Assembly: GCF_004745635.1 (NCBI RefSeq)
Contig: NZ_SRLB01000005.1
Span: 359,715 to 423,714 of the forward strand
DNA from: Methylobacterium nonmethylotrophicum
GTDB lineage: Bacteria; Pseudomonadota; Alphaproteobacteria; Rhizobiales; Beijerinckiaceae
DNA length: 64,000 bases
Direction: 5' to 3'
Shown: positions 41,669 through 50,530 of the stretch, piece by piece
How the letters are laid out: the number at the start of each line of letters is the position of its first letter
Numbering within the stretch: the first letter of the stretch is position 1
Notes under the pieces: model-generated
Databases searched by the model: none
Told to the model about the DNA's origin: nothing
The model's input: the letters and a program-made list of their open reading frames with translations, nothing else
Made by a program: the position numbers and the translations under genes

Positions 41669-43516
41669 ATGCTGACCGACGGCATTCACGACGCGCCGCT
41701 TGCAGGCGCCGGACCCCTCGCGAGCCTGCCTCACGCGGCGGGAACCCGCCCCGCTGCGGCGGAGCCGGTTCCGGTCGCGCTCGGCGACGCGTTCGGCTGG
41801 TTCACCGCCGGGTCGCGCCGGCGGGGCGTGCTGCTCTGCGGCACCTTCGGGTTCGAGCAGGGGTGCGCCTACCGCTCCTGGCGCGAGCTCGCCGCCCTGA
41901 TGGCGGCCTCCGGCTGCCCGACCCTGCGCTTCGACTATCCGGGCCAGGGCGATTCCCGCGACCCGCAGGAGGGAGAGATCCCGGCCGCGCTCACGGCGAT
42001 CCGGGCCGGCATCGCCTTCCTGCGCGAGCGGGCGGGGGCGGAGGAGATCGTCGTCGTCGGGCTTCGCCTCGGCGGCACCCTCGCGGCCCTGGCGGCGGAG
42101 GGCGTCGACCGGCTGGTGCTGCTCGCCCCCTTCGCCACCGGCAAGGCCTATCGGCGCGAGATGGCGATGCAAGCCCGCCTCCTCGACGTGATGCCCGACC
42201 GCACGCCGATGCCGCAGGAGCCCGACGCGCTCATGGTCGGCAGCTTCCTCCTCGGCCCGCGGACTCTCGCCGACCTCGGCCGGCTCGACCTGATGGCCTC
42301 GATGCGCGCGCCTGCGCCGCGGATCCTGATGCTCGGGCCCAAGGTCGAGGCCCTGGCGGAGCGCTACCGGGCGCTCGGGAGCGCGGTCGAGACCGGTCCC
42401 TTCCCGGACCTGACGCAGCTCGTCTCCGACCCGCTCTTCTCCCGCACGCCCGACCAGACCTTCGCGCTGGTGCGCGACTTCGCCGTGGCGGAGGCACCGC
42501 CGGCCACAAGCGTCGCCGCCCCGGCCTTGCCGGCCTGCCGCCTCGAGGATGCGGAGTGGCGCGAGGAGGTCACGCGCTTCGGCCCCGGCCTCGTCGGCAT
42601 CCTGTGCCGGCCGGCCGCGGAATGGAGCGGCGACACCGTGCTGGTGGTCAATTCCGGGCGCAACCCGCGGGCCGGGCACGGCCGGCAGACGACGCGGCTC
42701 GCCCGGCGGCTCGCCGGAGCCGGCATCGCCTCGTTCCGCTTCGACCTGCGCGGCATCGGCGACAGCGCCGAGCGGCCGGACGGCTCGCTCCCGCTCTACG
42801 CGGCGGATTCCGTCGCCGACGTCACCGCGGCCATCGACCATCTCGACGCCCTTCGGCACACGCCCGGCGTCGTCCTGGGCAATTGCAGCGGCGCCTACCA
42901 GGCGTTCCAGGCCCTCAGCCGCGATTCACGCCTGCGCGCCGCCGTCCTGCTCAACCTGTACTGCTTCGACCTGAAGCCCGGCACCGACGTCGAGACCATG
43001 GTGCGGGACACCTTCCGGCACAGCCAGGGCTACATGGCGCGCGCCCGGCAGGGCCGGTTCTGGCGCCGGATCCTCAGCGGCGAGATCGGACTCGACCGCA
43101 TCGCCCGCGCGCTCCTGCGCGACGCCGCCGCCCGCCTCGACCGCTGGACGGCCCGGATGCCGTGGCGGACGCTGGGCGGCGGCGTCGTCGACCGGGTGGC
43201 CGCCTTACGCCGGCGCGGCGCCCGGATCTGCATGGTCTACAGCGCCGACGACCTCGGCATCCCGACCGTCGCGGCGCATTTCGGCGGCTCGGAGGCGCGG
43301 ATCGCCCGCCGCCTCGGCTACCCGGTCCAGATCCTGCACGGGACCGACCACAACCTGAGCCGGCCCGCCGACCAGGACCGGGTCTTCGCGATCCTCGAAC
43401 GGGTGGTGCGCGAGACCGGCCGGGACAACCGGCCGGGCGCCGCCCCCGAGCCGGCGGCGCCGCGGCCGGCTCCGCACCCGGGCGGCCTGACGCTGCGGCT
43501 GTCCCGGAGCGGCTGA
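41669..43516 (+). CDS. Tandem alpha/beta hydrolase, exosortase-associated type
   Basis: 615 residues from the ATG at 41669 (AGGGAAGGAA upstream; a GTG at 41648 overlapping the previous stop is the alternative). It contains two alpha/beta hydrolase domains, about 35-280 and 310-590. The first has FDYPGQGDSRDP and GLRLGGTLAAL, where the nucleophile Ser is replaced by Arg133. This is the known state of the exosortase A-associated hydrolases. The second has FRFDLRGIGDSAER, nucleophile Ser407 (LGNCSGAYQAF), Asp527 or 528 (SADDLGI) and His561 (GTDHNLS), a full triad. The two families normally occur as separate neighbouring genes, so this looks like their fusion. No exosortase gene lies in the window. 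Confidence 0.85.
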   Translation: MLTDGIHDAPLAGAGPLASLPHAAGTRPAAAEPVPVALGDAFGWFTAGSRRRGVLLCGTFGFEQGCAYRSWRELAALMAASGCPTLRFDYPGQGDSRDPQEGEIPAALTAIRAGIAFLRERAGAEEIVVVGLRLGGTLAALAAEGVDRLVLLAPFATGKAYRREMAMQARLLDVMPDRTPMPQEPDALMVGSFLLGPRTLADLGRLDLMASMRAPAPRILMLGPKVEALAERYRALGSAVETGPFPDLTQLVSDPLFSRTPDQTFALVRDFAVAEAPPATSVAAPALPACRLEDAEWREEVTRFGPGLVGILCRPAAEWSGDTVLVVNSGRNPRAGHGRQTTRLARRLAGAGIASFRFDLRGIGDSAERPDGSLPLYAADSVADVTAAIDHLDALRHTPGVVLGNCSGAYQAFQALSRDSRLRAAVLLNLYCFDLKPGTDVETMVRDTFRHSQGYMARARQGRFWRRILSGEIGLDRIARALLRDAAARLDRWTARMPWRTLGGGVVDRVAALRRRGARICMVYSADDLGIPTVAAHFGGSEARIARRLGYPVQILHGTDHNLSRPADQDRVFAILERVVRETGRDNRPGAAPEPAAPRPAPHPGGLTLRLSRSG

Positions 43517-43571
43517 CCTGTCCCGGCCCCTACCCCCGACCCCTGTTCTTCCCGAGCGCGGCGACCCGACG

Positions 43572-44471
43572 ATGAGCCTTGAGCCCGACACGCCCTCCGC
43601 CCCTCCGCCGCCGGTCCTGTCGCTCCTCGTCTGCACCAAGGGGCGCTCGGCCCCGCTCGAGCGGCTGTTCGACTCGCTCGCGGCGCAGACCTGCCGCGAC
43701 TTCGAGGTGGTGCTCGTCGACCAGAACGCGCCGGGCGTGCTCGCGCCGGTCGTCGCGCGCTACCGCGACCGCCTGGCGATCGACCACGTCCGCTCGGCGC
43801 CCGGGCTGTCGCGGGCCCGCAACGTGGGCCTTGCCCGCTGCCGCGGCGACCTGATCGCCTTCCCGGACGACGATTGCTGGTACCCGGCCGGTCTGACGGC
43901 GGAGGTGGTGCGGCTGTTTTCGCGCCATCCGGAGGCCGATGCCGTCACCGGCCGCACCCTCGACGGCGCGGGCGTCGAGTCGCTCGGCGCGTTCCTCGCC
44001 GCCGATCAGCCGGTCGACCGGCGCAACGTGTGGTTTGCCGGCAACTCGAACGCCCTGTTCGTTCGCCGCGCCGCCGCCCGCGCGGTCGGCGGCTTCGACG
44101 AGACCCTCGGGGTCGGCGCCCCGACGCCGTTCCGCTCCGGCGAAGAGACCGACTTCCTGCTGCGCCTCCTGGGGCAGGGGAGGGGGATCCTGTTTCGCCA
44201 CGGCCTTGTCGTCCACCACGACCAGGTCGGCCTCGACGCCAACCGCCACAGGCGCGCCGCCGACTACGCCCGCGGCTTCGGCCGGGTGCTGCGGCTGCAC
44301 CGCTACGGCCTCGTCTATCTCGGCTTCCGCCTCGCCCGCTTCACCGCGAGCGGCGGCCGCGCGCTCCTGCGCCGGGATGCCGGCACGGCGCTCGACAAGG
44401 CGCTGTGGGCGATCGGGACGGTGGCGGGGTATTGCGCGGCGCGGCCGGGTGCGGTCGTGGCCGGGGAGTAG
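43572..44471 (+). CDS. Glycosyltransferase family 2
   Basis: 299 residues with a GT-A fold: SLLVCTKGRSAPLERLFDSL at the N-terminus, VVLVDQNAPG, SRARNVGLARCRGDLIAFPDDDCWYPAG carrying the DDD metal site, and a late GEETDFLLRLLGQGRGI. The C-terminal 60 residues are basic and semi-hydrophobic, probably peripheral membrane contact. It transfers a sugar from a nucleotide donor, with no specificity readable. It is the last gene of the wecB-hydrolase-GT2 group, 55 bases after the hydrolase, and ends before a strong bidirectional hairpin. Confidence 0.88.
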   Translation: MSLEPDTPSAPPPPVLSLLVCTKGRSAPLERLFDSLAAQTCRDFEVVLVDQNAPGVLAPVVARYRDRLAIDHVRSAPGLSRARNVGLARCRGDLIAFPDDDCWYPAGLTAEVVRLFSRHPEADAVTGRTLDGAGVESLGAFLAADQPVDRRNVWFAGNSNALFVRRAAARAVGGFDETLGVGAPTPFRSGEETDFLLRLLGQGRGILFRHGLVVHHDQVGLDANRHRRAADYARGFGRVLRLHRYGLVYLGFRLARFTASGGRALLRRDAGTALDKALWAIGTVAGYCAARPGAVVAGE

Positions 44472-44664
44472 GACCGGATTCCGGTTCACGCCGCACGACG
44501 GTGGCCGGCCCCTCCGCCGCGTCAGGGCGAGGGCGGTGCGGGCGCCAGCGAGGCTTGTCATACGGTTCCCGATCGATTGCTTCGGGCGATCCCTGCGAGA
44601 TCGCTTTCGCTATGCGGAAACCGGCTTCGCTCAACCGTGTGGAGCCGACGGCTCCACCGCCGCG

Positions 44665-44716
44665 GGCGCGTGATACGAGGTCCGGAAGTGATCGTCCGGA
44701 TCTCGTATCACGCGCC
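44665..44716. terminator. Bidirectional stem-loop between convergent genes
   Basis: Arms of 22 bases (44665-44686 and 44695-44716) pair with a single G/T mismatch around an 8-base loop AGTGATCG. The right arm runs into the last codons of the SCO-like gene. It lies between convergent transcripts and could terminate both. A smaller hairpin GGAGCCGACGGCTCC precedes it at 44641-44655. Confidence 0.6.
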
Positions 44717-45724
44717 TTTCGCCGTCTCGGTGACGTCGGCGAGGAGGCGTTCGACGTCGGCCAGGCGCTCGCAAGCGACCTCGACCGCCTGCAAGCGATC
44801 AGACAGCATGAACAGCTCGCGTGCATGCGCGTTGACGGTTGCCGCCGAGTAGCCGACCTGAAGGTCGAAGGCACGGCGAACTTTCTCCCAGCCGGTGGTG
44901 CATCGCAGGAGACGTGCCGTCTCGCCGAAGGGAAAGCCGCGATCCTGTCCGAACGCCCTGAGGCGTGAGGCCGTGTCGAAATCGGGATCGTAGCTGATCG
45001 CGAAAACCCCGATTTCCGCGGTGGTGGCCCGCTCCGAAGCGAGGCGGGCAAGCCCTGCCAGACGGGAGATCGTCAGCGAGCATTTCGCCGGATTCATGCA
45101 CCGCGTGTAGAAGAACGCGACCAGGCTCGTCCGGCCCTGGACGAGATCGAGCAGCGTGCCCTGCCGCTCGGACTGGTCCTCGACGACGATGCCGCCGAGA
45201 CGATTCCGACAGAGGGAGAAGGCACGTCTCCCGCGATCCGGCTCCTCGCGGCTGGCCGCGCCGCAGCAGCGACCGGGCGGGTTCTCCAGGATGGCCTGAA
45301 GGGCCAGCGCGGACGCGATCTCGTCCCGGGCCGTCCGTGGCGCCCGATCCGGGCAGCATTCCGACGCGTCCAGACGGACGAACTCGTCGCGTGCCGCGAT
45401 GCGGGCCGATGCGGCGGCGAGCAGGTCCCGGATCTCGGCGTCGACGCGGACGAGGTCGCGGACCGCACGGGCGGCCCCGGCCAGGACGACCGGACTGAAG
45501 CTCGTGCGAAGCTCCTCCTTGACGGCGTGGACCGCATCTTCGTCCAGGAGGCGGCTCTCGAGGGAGGCCAGCACGTGCCCCCGAACCCGGTCGGCGTCAC
45601 CGGCCGAGAGGCCCCGGAAAAGCGGGGCGTTCTGGTGCAGCATCGAGGCCAGGCGCCGGTCGCCCGCGCGGCTCCTCGGGATCGTCCGGATCTGTCCGAT
45701 CACGTCGTCGATGCTGCGTGGCAT
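44708..45724 (-). CDS. SCO1/SenC-like protein with helical N-terminal extension
   Basis: 338 residues from the ATG at 45724 (GGAGGGG upstream; a GTG two codons earlier is possible). Residues 175-338 resemble the thioredoxin-fold SCO family: GRTSLVAFFYTRCMNPAKCS with Cys209 and Cys215, then GVFAISYDPDFDTASRLRAF, and His300 in VNAHARELFML at the position of the SCO metal-binding His. The two cysteines are separated by five residues rather than the usual three. The N-terminal 170 residues are helical with extra cysteines (ASECCPDRA, GRCCGAAS). No signal peptide is seen, unlike classical Sco1. It lies 12 bases after the helical-repeat gene and follows a tyrosinase, so copper delivery to that enzyme is a plausible job. 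Confidence 0.7.
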   Translation of the reverse strand: MPRSIDDVIGQIRTIPRSRAGDRRLASMLHQNAPLFRGLSAGDADRVRGHVLASLESRLLDEDAVHAVKEELRTSFSPVVLAGAARAVRDLVRVDAEIRDLLAAASARIAARDEFVRLDASECCPDRAPRTARDEIASALALQAILENPPGRCCGAASREEPDRGRRAFSLCRNRLGGIVVEDQSERQGTLLDLVQGRTSLVAFFYTRCMNPAKCSLTISRLAGLARLASERATTAEIGVFAISYDPDFDTASRLRAFGQDRGFPFGETARLLRCTTGWEKVRRAFDLQVGYSAATVNAHARELFMLSDRLQAVEVACERLADVERLLADVTETAKGA

Positions 45725-45736
45725 CGGCACCCCTCC

Positions 45737-46663
45737 TCAGGCCTTGGTGTCACCGAGCGTCTTCGACAGCCGAGCGACCGAGGCCTTGAGGGCACGCGAT
45801 CCCGTCGATGCCCCGAGCGCCAGGACCGACTCGGTGAAGGCCGGGGATTTCAGCCTCGCGGCAACGTCGCTGGTGTGAGCGATCGCCGATACGGCGACCG
45901 CCCGCAGCTTGTCGACCTCCTGCTCATCGAGCACCAGGTCCCTGGCGAGCTTCGCGAAGCGGGAGGCCGATGTATTCTTGAGGTTGACCGCCGCGATCTG
46001 GCGAAGCTGCGTCCTCTCTTGCTTGTTGGCGGCGATCTCCTCGAATAACGGGATCGATTTGGGATCCACGGCGAGCGCGCGGAGCGCCTGCTCGCGGACC
46101 TGGCCGGTGGCATTGGCGGCGAGCCTCCGGAAGAGCGGGATGGCGCTTCCGTGATCGTCCCGCGCCAGGAGTTGAACCGCCTTGGCCGCGGTGACGAGCG
46201 GCCTGCGGATCTTCTCGAGCCCCTCGCGAAGCAGGCGTTGCGCCTCCGGATCGTTGGTCAGCGTCAGGCGCTCGAGGGCCGCCGTGCGGATGTCCTTGCT
46301 GCGATGGAGCGCGAGGCGCCGCAGGAGTTCGATGAACTCGGCGTGGAAGGGCGCGAACGCTGCAGGCTGGAATTCGGCGGCACCGAGTGTGTTGAGCGCC
46401 GAGAGCCGGGGTGCCGGATCGAGCGCGTCGTTCCCGAGGATGTCGAGCAACGTCCGAACGCTCGCCTCGTAGGCCTCCTCGTCGAGCGGCAGCGCGGTGA
46501 CCATGTCGCGGACCGCTTCCGGTTCGTGCTGCGCCGCCATGGCATGGCTCTCGAGCGCCGCGGGCGCGACGGCCGGGCTGCTCGCCGCCGCGGCCTCGAC
46601 CTCGACCTCGGACAGGTATTGCTTGCGGAGCTCTTCGATATCAACCGTGTCTTCGATAGCCAT
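45737..46663 (-). CDS. HEAT-like helical repeat protein
   Basis: 308 residues from the ATG at 46663. From about 75 to the end it is a run of paired helices of HEAT or armadillo type: RLSALNTLGAAEFQPAAF, KDIRTAALERLTLTNDPEAQ, TAAKAVQLLARDDHGSAIPL, QVREQALRALAVDPKSIPL, ERTQLRQIAAVNLKNTSA. It has no catalytic motif or signal peptide, and the N-terminal 60 residues are acidic and Ala-rich. Such proteins are scaffolds or adaptors. Sandwiched between tyrosinase (118 bases upstream) and the SCO-like gene (12 bases downstream), it may hold the two together or assist maturation. This is inferred from position alone. Confidence 0.7.
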   Translation of the reverse strand: MAIEDTVDIEELRKQYLSEVEVEAAAASSPAVAPAALESHAMAAQHEPEAVRDMVTALPLDEEAYEASVRTLLDILGNDALDPAPRLSALNTLGAAEFQPAAFAPFHAEFIELLRRLALHRSKDIRTAALERLTLTNDPEAQRLLREGLEKIRRPLVTAAKAVQLLARDDHGSAIPLFRRLAANATGQVREQALRALAVDPKSIPLFEEIAANKQERTQLRQIAAVNLKNTSASRFAKLARDLVLDEQEVDKLRAVAVSAIAHTSDVAARLKSPAFTESVLALGASTGSRALKASVARLSKTLGDTKA

Positions 46664-46781
46664 CTGGCGGCTCCGGGCCTGGGGCATTGTCGGACGAAGC
46701 GGACATCGATCCGTCACGGACAATGCCGAATACTCAACACCCTAGAGCAGCGTCCGATGGCGGCGCGATCGGGCGGATGCT

Positions 46782-48020
46782 CTAGATCTGAAACGGAACG
46801 TCGTCATAGGCGAAGGCGTGGTGGGCTGGCGTCCTGGTTCCGAGATAGTCGATCATCTCCCGGACCTTGGGACTCGCCGGCGGCGCGTCCGTCATCGGCG
46901 ATTGGGCGAGGCCGCCGCCCGGGGCGGTCGTGGGACGCGGCGGCGCGAGGGGACCGCACCAGGGCCACAGGGCATCCGGGAGATTGTGGCCGGGAGGGAA
47001 CGTTCCTGCCGCGAAGGAGGCCGGCTTCGCCGGATCGTGGATCTTGGTCGCCCACTGCCATTTCGCCCAGAGGCGATCGACGTTGCAGTGCAGCAGAAAG
47101 AAGATCGGGTCGCGCGGTGCCGTGGTCGGGTTCGTGATCCAGCCGGCGACATGACTCATGTGCGCGCGTCCGTGCGGGTTGCCCTGCATCGTGCGAAAGC
47201 TCCCGAAACTGGGCGTCGCCGTGCCGCCCAGCGCCAGCGTTTGCTTCTCGCCGAGCACGGAAGGAACGGTGGAGGGGCCGATGCCACGCCCCCGGTCGAT
47301 GCCGGGTAAGCCGGACGCGACCCATCCCGTCAGCGGATTGCCCGCCGCGAACTGAACCTGGTTCAGCGCATTGGCAACCCCCATGAAAGCACGGGTGAAG
47401 ACGTTGGGGGCAGCCCGGTCGAAGCGCCAGTAAGGCAGCGTCACTTCCGGATCGATCGCCTGGAGTTCGCGCTCGAAATCGAGCAGGTAGGATCGGTGCC
47501 ACGGCAGAAACCCCGGCCCGCCATGCGCTTCCGTATCGGGCGGCCCGCCCACGTGCATGTCGCGGAAATCATTGTACCGCCCGGTGCCGGCGCCGTTGAG
47601 TGTCGCGAGCGCTGCCAGAAAACGGTCCCGCTCGGCGACGGACAGCGTGTTCGCATCCTTGCGGATGCGCACCATCAGGTCCTGCGTCCCGAGGGTCAGG
47701 CCGGATGCCTTGTCGCGAACGACCAGCGAGACATCGCCGTAGCGGCTGCTGGCGGTCGGGAACGCGCCGCCGACCCAGATCGCAACCTCTTGTCCATTCC
47801 CCGGCAGCGTCACGTCGATCGTGGGTGAACCGGCATGCGTGAGGTGATCGGCGAAGAGCAGGCTACCACCTGACGCAAGTGTCTTCGCGGATACGGTCAC
47901 ATTGACCGAAGCCGGACCAGGAGATGGCGCGACAAGTTTGAGCATCACCTCGACCGGCCGCCATGTCACGAAGGTTCTGCCTTGCGGGTCGTAACGTGGG
48001 AAGGCGATCGCGACATTCAC
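46782..48020 (-). CDS. Tyrosinase family copper enzyme with N-terminal beta domain
   Basis: 412 residues from a GTG at 48020, chosen because AGGGGG lies 7 bases before it; open frame further upstream looks untranslated. Residues 1-118 read as a beta-sandwich (VNVAIAFPRYDPQGRTF through QDLMVRIRKD) not present in ordinary bacterial tyrosinases. The tyrosinase domain has CuA ligands His156, His166 and His175 (DMHVGG, EAHGGPGFLPWHR) and CuB ligands His283, His287 and His311 (NPHGRAHMSH, FFLLHCNVDRLW). It would oxidise phenols to quinones, using O2. There is no signal peptide. It heads a minus-strand trio with the helical-repeat and SCO-like genes. Confidence 0.88.
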   Translation of the reverse strand: MNVAIAFPRYDPQGRTFVTWRPVEVMLKLVAPSPGPASVNVTVSAKTLASGGSLLFADHLTHAGSPTIDVTLPGNGQEVAIWVGGAFPTASSRYGDVSLVVRDKASGLTLGTQDLMVRIRKDANTLSVAERDRFLAALATLNGAGTGRYNDFRDMHVGGPPDTEAHGGPGFLPWHRSYLLDFERELQAIDPEVTLPYWRFDRAAPNVFTRAFMGVANALNQVQFAAGNPLTGWVASGLPGIDRGRGIGPSTVPSVLGEKQTLALGGTATPSFGSFRTMQGNPHGRAHMSHVAGWITNPTTAPRDPIFFLLHCNVDRLWAKWQWATKIHDPAKPASFAAGTFPPGHNLPDALWPWCGPLAPPRPTTAPGGGLAQSPMTDAPPASPKVREMIDYLGTRTPAHHAFAYDDVPFQI

Positions 48021-48419
48021 AGCTGCCCCCTGCTTTCTGAACGCCAAGCTCGATGAGAACAACCTGCCGGCGCTGAAATGGCGACTCACACAGGGTCCAT
48101 GCGGCAACAGCGTCGGTCGAGCCGCCTTGTTTGTATCCTCAGTCGATGACCGGGCCGAACTGGACAGGCTGCTAAACTGCAGGATGCGGTGGAGAAGATC
48201 AAGCGCGGGCCCACAGGATTGGCTTCGTCCGAGACCTTGGCTCCACGGTGCCCCGGGCCGCATCGCGGCCCGCGCGCGATCCTCTGCGGCGAGCTTGACC
48301 CTCGCCCGGTCGCGCCGCGGGACGATACGGCCCCCGGTCTCCGACGGGCGACGCAGCGGGGTCCATGGCGCAGCACAACCGCTCGCCCGGGACGGTCGAA
48401 GGGCCGGGGGTCCTGGTCC
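48021..48419. other. Region upstream of the tyrosinase trio
   Basis: 399 bases with no convincing gene. It should hold the promoter for the minus-strand tyrosinase gene. The patch 48115-48185 (GTTTGTATCCTCAGTCGATG, GCTAAACTGCAGGATG) is less GC-rich than its surroundings. No operator or palindrome stands out. Confidence 0.4.
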
Positions 48420-50360
48420 TTATCCCGCGCGTGTGAGCGCCGGCGCTCTCACCGCCGCACCGTCACCCCGCAGCAGGAAGTCCGGGATCGCCTCGCCGAA
48501 CACCGCATCCGCCGCCGCCCGGTCGTCCGCCGCCACGGCGGCGGCGAGCCGGTCGAGCCAGGCCTGAAGCTGGGCGCGATCGGCGAAGACGGGTTTCGCC
48601 GCCATGACGCCGTCGATGCCCTCCAGGTTCACCATCGGCTCGTCGCGGGCAAACAGGATCTCGTTCAGGCGCTCGCCCGGGCGGGCACCCGTCACCACCA
48701 CGTCGATGTCCTCGCCGGGCTCGAAGCCGGCGAGCCGGATCATCCGCTCGGCGAGGTCGCGGATCCGCACCGGCTGGCCCATCTTGAGCACGTAGACGGC
48801 GGCACGCTGGTCGCCGGCCCCCGGGGCGCGGGCCTCGCGGTCGGCGTGGGAGGCGGCGGTGAGCACCAGATCCGCCGCCTCGCGCACGGTCATGAAGTAG
48901 CGCACCATGTCGGGGTGCGTGAGCGTCACCGGCCCGCCGCGGGCGATCTGCGCCTTGAACACCGGCACCACCGAGCCGACCGACCCCAGCACGTTGCCGA
49001 AGCGCACCGCGACGAGGCGGGTCTCGTCGGGCGTTCGCCCGGCATCGAGGGCCTGGGCGTACATCTCGGCGAAGCGCTTGGTGACGCCAAGCTGCGAGAC
49101 TGGCTCGATCGCCTTGTCGGTGGAGATCATCACCAGGGCCCGGGCGCCTGCCGCCAGCGTCGCGTCCGCGACGTTGACCGAGCCGAAGACGTTGGTCTTG
49201 ATGCCCTCGCTCCAGTCGCGCTCGAGGTAGGGCACCTGCTTGAGCGCGGCGGCGTGGAAGACGTAGTCGGGCCGGAACTCCTTGAGCACCCGGAACAGCC
49301 GGTCGCGGTCGCGGATGTCGGCGATGACGCCGCTCACCTCGGGGCCGGTCAGGCCCGGGCGGGTCAGGACGCCGTGCAGGGCGGGCTCGGAGCTCTCCAG
49401 CACCAGGACGGCGCTCGCCCCGAAGGCGACGGCGCGGGCGCAGATCTCGGAGCCGATCGAGCCGCCGCCGCCCGTGACGACGACCCGCTGTCCGGTGAGG
49501 AAGTGCTCGAGCCGCGGCCGGTCGATGGCGACGGTCGGGCGCAGGAGCAGGTCCTCGATCTCGATCGGGGCCAGTTCCGCCCCGCGGCCGGCATCCCCTA
49601 AGCTCGTCACCCGGGCCAGCGGCAGGCCGAGGCGGCGCGCCCGCGCGATCAGCGCCTCGGGCTCGGCCTCGGGGGCGAGGGCGCTCGGGGTCGCGACGAG
49701 GCGGCGGATCGGCACGCCGCGGGCCGCCAGCCCGGCCACCACCTCCTCCAGGTCGGAGACGGCGCCGAGCACCGGCACGCCGCGCATCGTCTGCCCCTGC
49801 TCCTCGGCCCGGGGCGAGAGGATGCCCTTCGGGTCGAGCTTGCGCACGGCGCCCGACTCGATCGCGCGGAGCACCACCTCGATGTCGTGGCCGCGGCCGA
49901 CGAGCAGCGTCGGCGTGCTGGCGGCGCGCGCCGCGCTCTGGCGCGAGCGGCTGTACTTCAGGTAGCGGAACGCGAGCCGCGGCCCGCCGAGCAGGAAGAC
50001 CTGCAGGACGAAGTACAGCCCGATGGCGATCTTGCCGAAGAAATAGATGCCGAACAGCACCGGCGAGACCAGCACGTAATCGAGCACCAGCAGCAGCAGC
50101 GTGAGGACCGCCACCGCGCGCACGATGTTGGCGAGGTCCGGCAGCGAGGCGAAGCGCCACTTGGTCCGGTAGAGCCCGAAGGCGCGGTAGACCAGGCCGG
50201 CGCAGGCCACGAAGGGCGGCAGCAGCACCGGCAGGTGGGCGACCCGCTCGGCGAGCAGCGGCCCGTCGAAGCGGATGACGAAGGTGAGGAGCACGGCGAG
50301 GGCCGTCGCCACGAGGTCGTGGGCGATGATCGTCGCGGTCTTGAGGATCTGTCTGCGCAT
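48420..50360 (-). CDS. Membrane NDP-sugar 4,6-dehydratase (PglF/CapD/WbpM type)
   Basis: 646 residues. Four N-terminal membrane helices (LVATALAVLLTFVIRF, LLPPFVACAGLVYRAF, VAVLTLLLLVLDYVLV, FGKIAIGLYFVLQVFLL) precede a CoA-binding-like Rossmann domain (STPTLLVGRGHDIEVVLRA). The catalytic SDR domain starts near residue 290 with VVTGGGGSIGSEI. It has ISTDKAIEPVSQLGVTKRFAE, in which Thr-Asp-Lys replaces the usual Tyr motif as in PglF. It makes a UDP-4-keto-6-deoxy sugar for O-antigen, capsule or glycan synthesis. It is divergent from the two CgeB-like transferases, with 170 bases between starts. Confidence 0.9.
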   Translation of the reverse strand: MRRQILKTATIIAHDLVATALAVLLTFVIRFDGPLLAERVAHLPVLLPPFVACAGLVYRAFGLYRTKWRFASLPDLANIVRAVAVLTLLLLVLDYVLVSPVLFGIYFFGKIAIGLYFVLQVFLLGGPRLAFRYLKYSRSRQSAARAASTPTLLVGRGHDIEVVLRAIESGAVRKLDPKGILSPRAEEQGQTMRGVPVLGAVSDLEEVVAGLAARGVPIRRLVATPSALAPEAEPEALIARARRLGLPLARVTSLGDAGRGAELAPIEIEDLLLRPTVAIDRPRLEHFLTGQRVVVTGGGGSIGSEICARAVAFGASAVLVLESSEPALHGVLTRPGLTGPEVSGVIADIRDRDRLFRVLKEFRPDYVFHAAALKQVPYLERDWSEGIKTNVFGSVNVADATLAAGARALVMISTDKAIEPVSQLGVTKRFAEMYAQALDAGRTPDETRLVAVRFGNVLGSVGSVVPVFKAQIARGGPVTLTHPDMVRYFMTVREAADLVLTAASHADREARAPGAGDQRAAVYVLKMGQPVRIRDLAERMIRLAGFEPGEDIDVVVTGARPGERLNEILFARDEPMVNLEGIDGVMAAKPVFADRAQLQAWLDRLAAAVAADDRAAADAVFGEAIPDFLLRGDGAAVRAPALTRAG

Positions 50361-50530
50361 CGGGAGCCGGCCGCGGTATCGGCCGGGGCCCCCGCGGTGT
50401 CAACGCGGGGCGGTTTCCGCGCCTTTGCCGCGGCCCGAGGATTTGCCAAATGGCGGCGCTCCGCCATCTGGGCATACAGTCAGGGAGCATCGCGGGTGCG
50501 CGGTGCCCGAGAGGGAGTTCCCCGCGCCGC

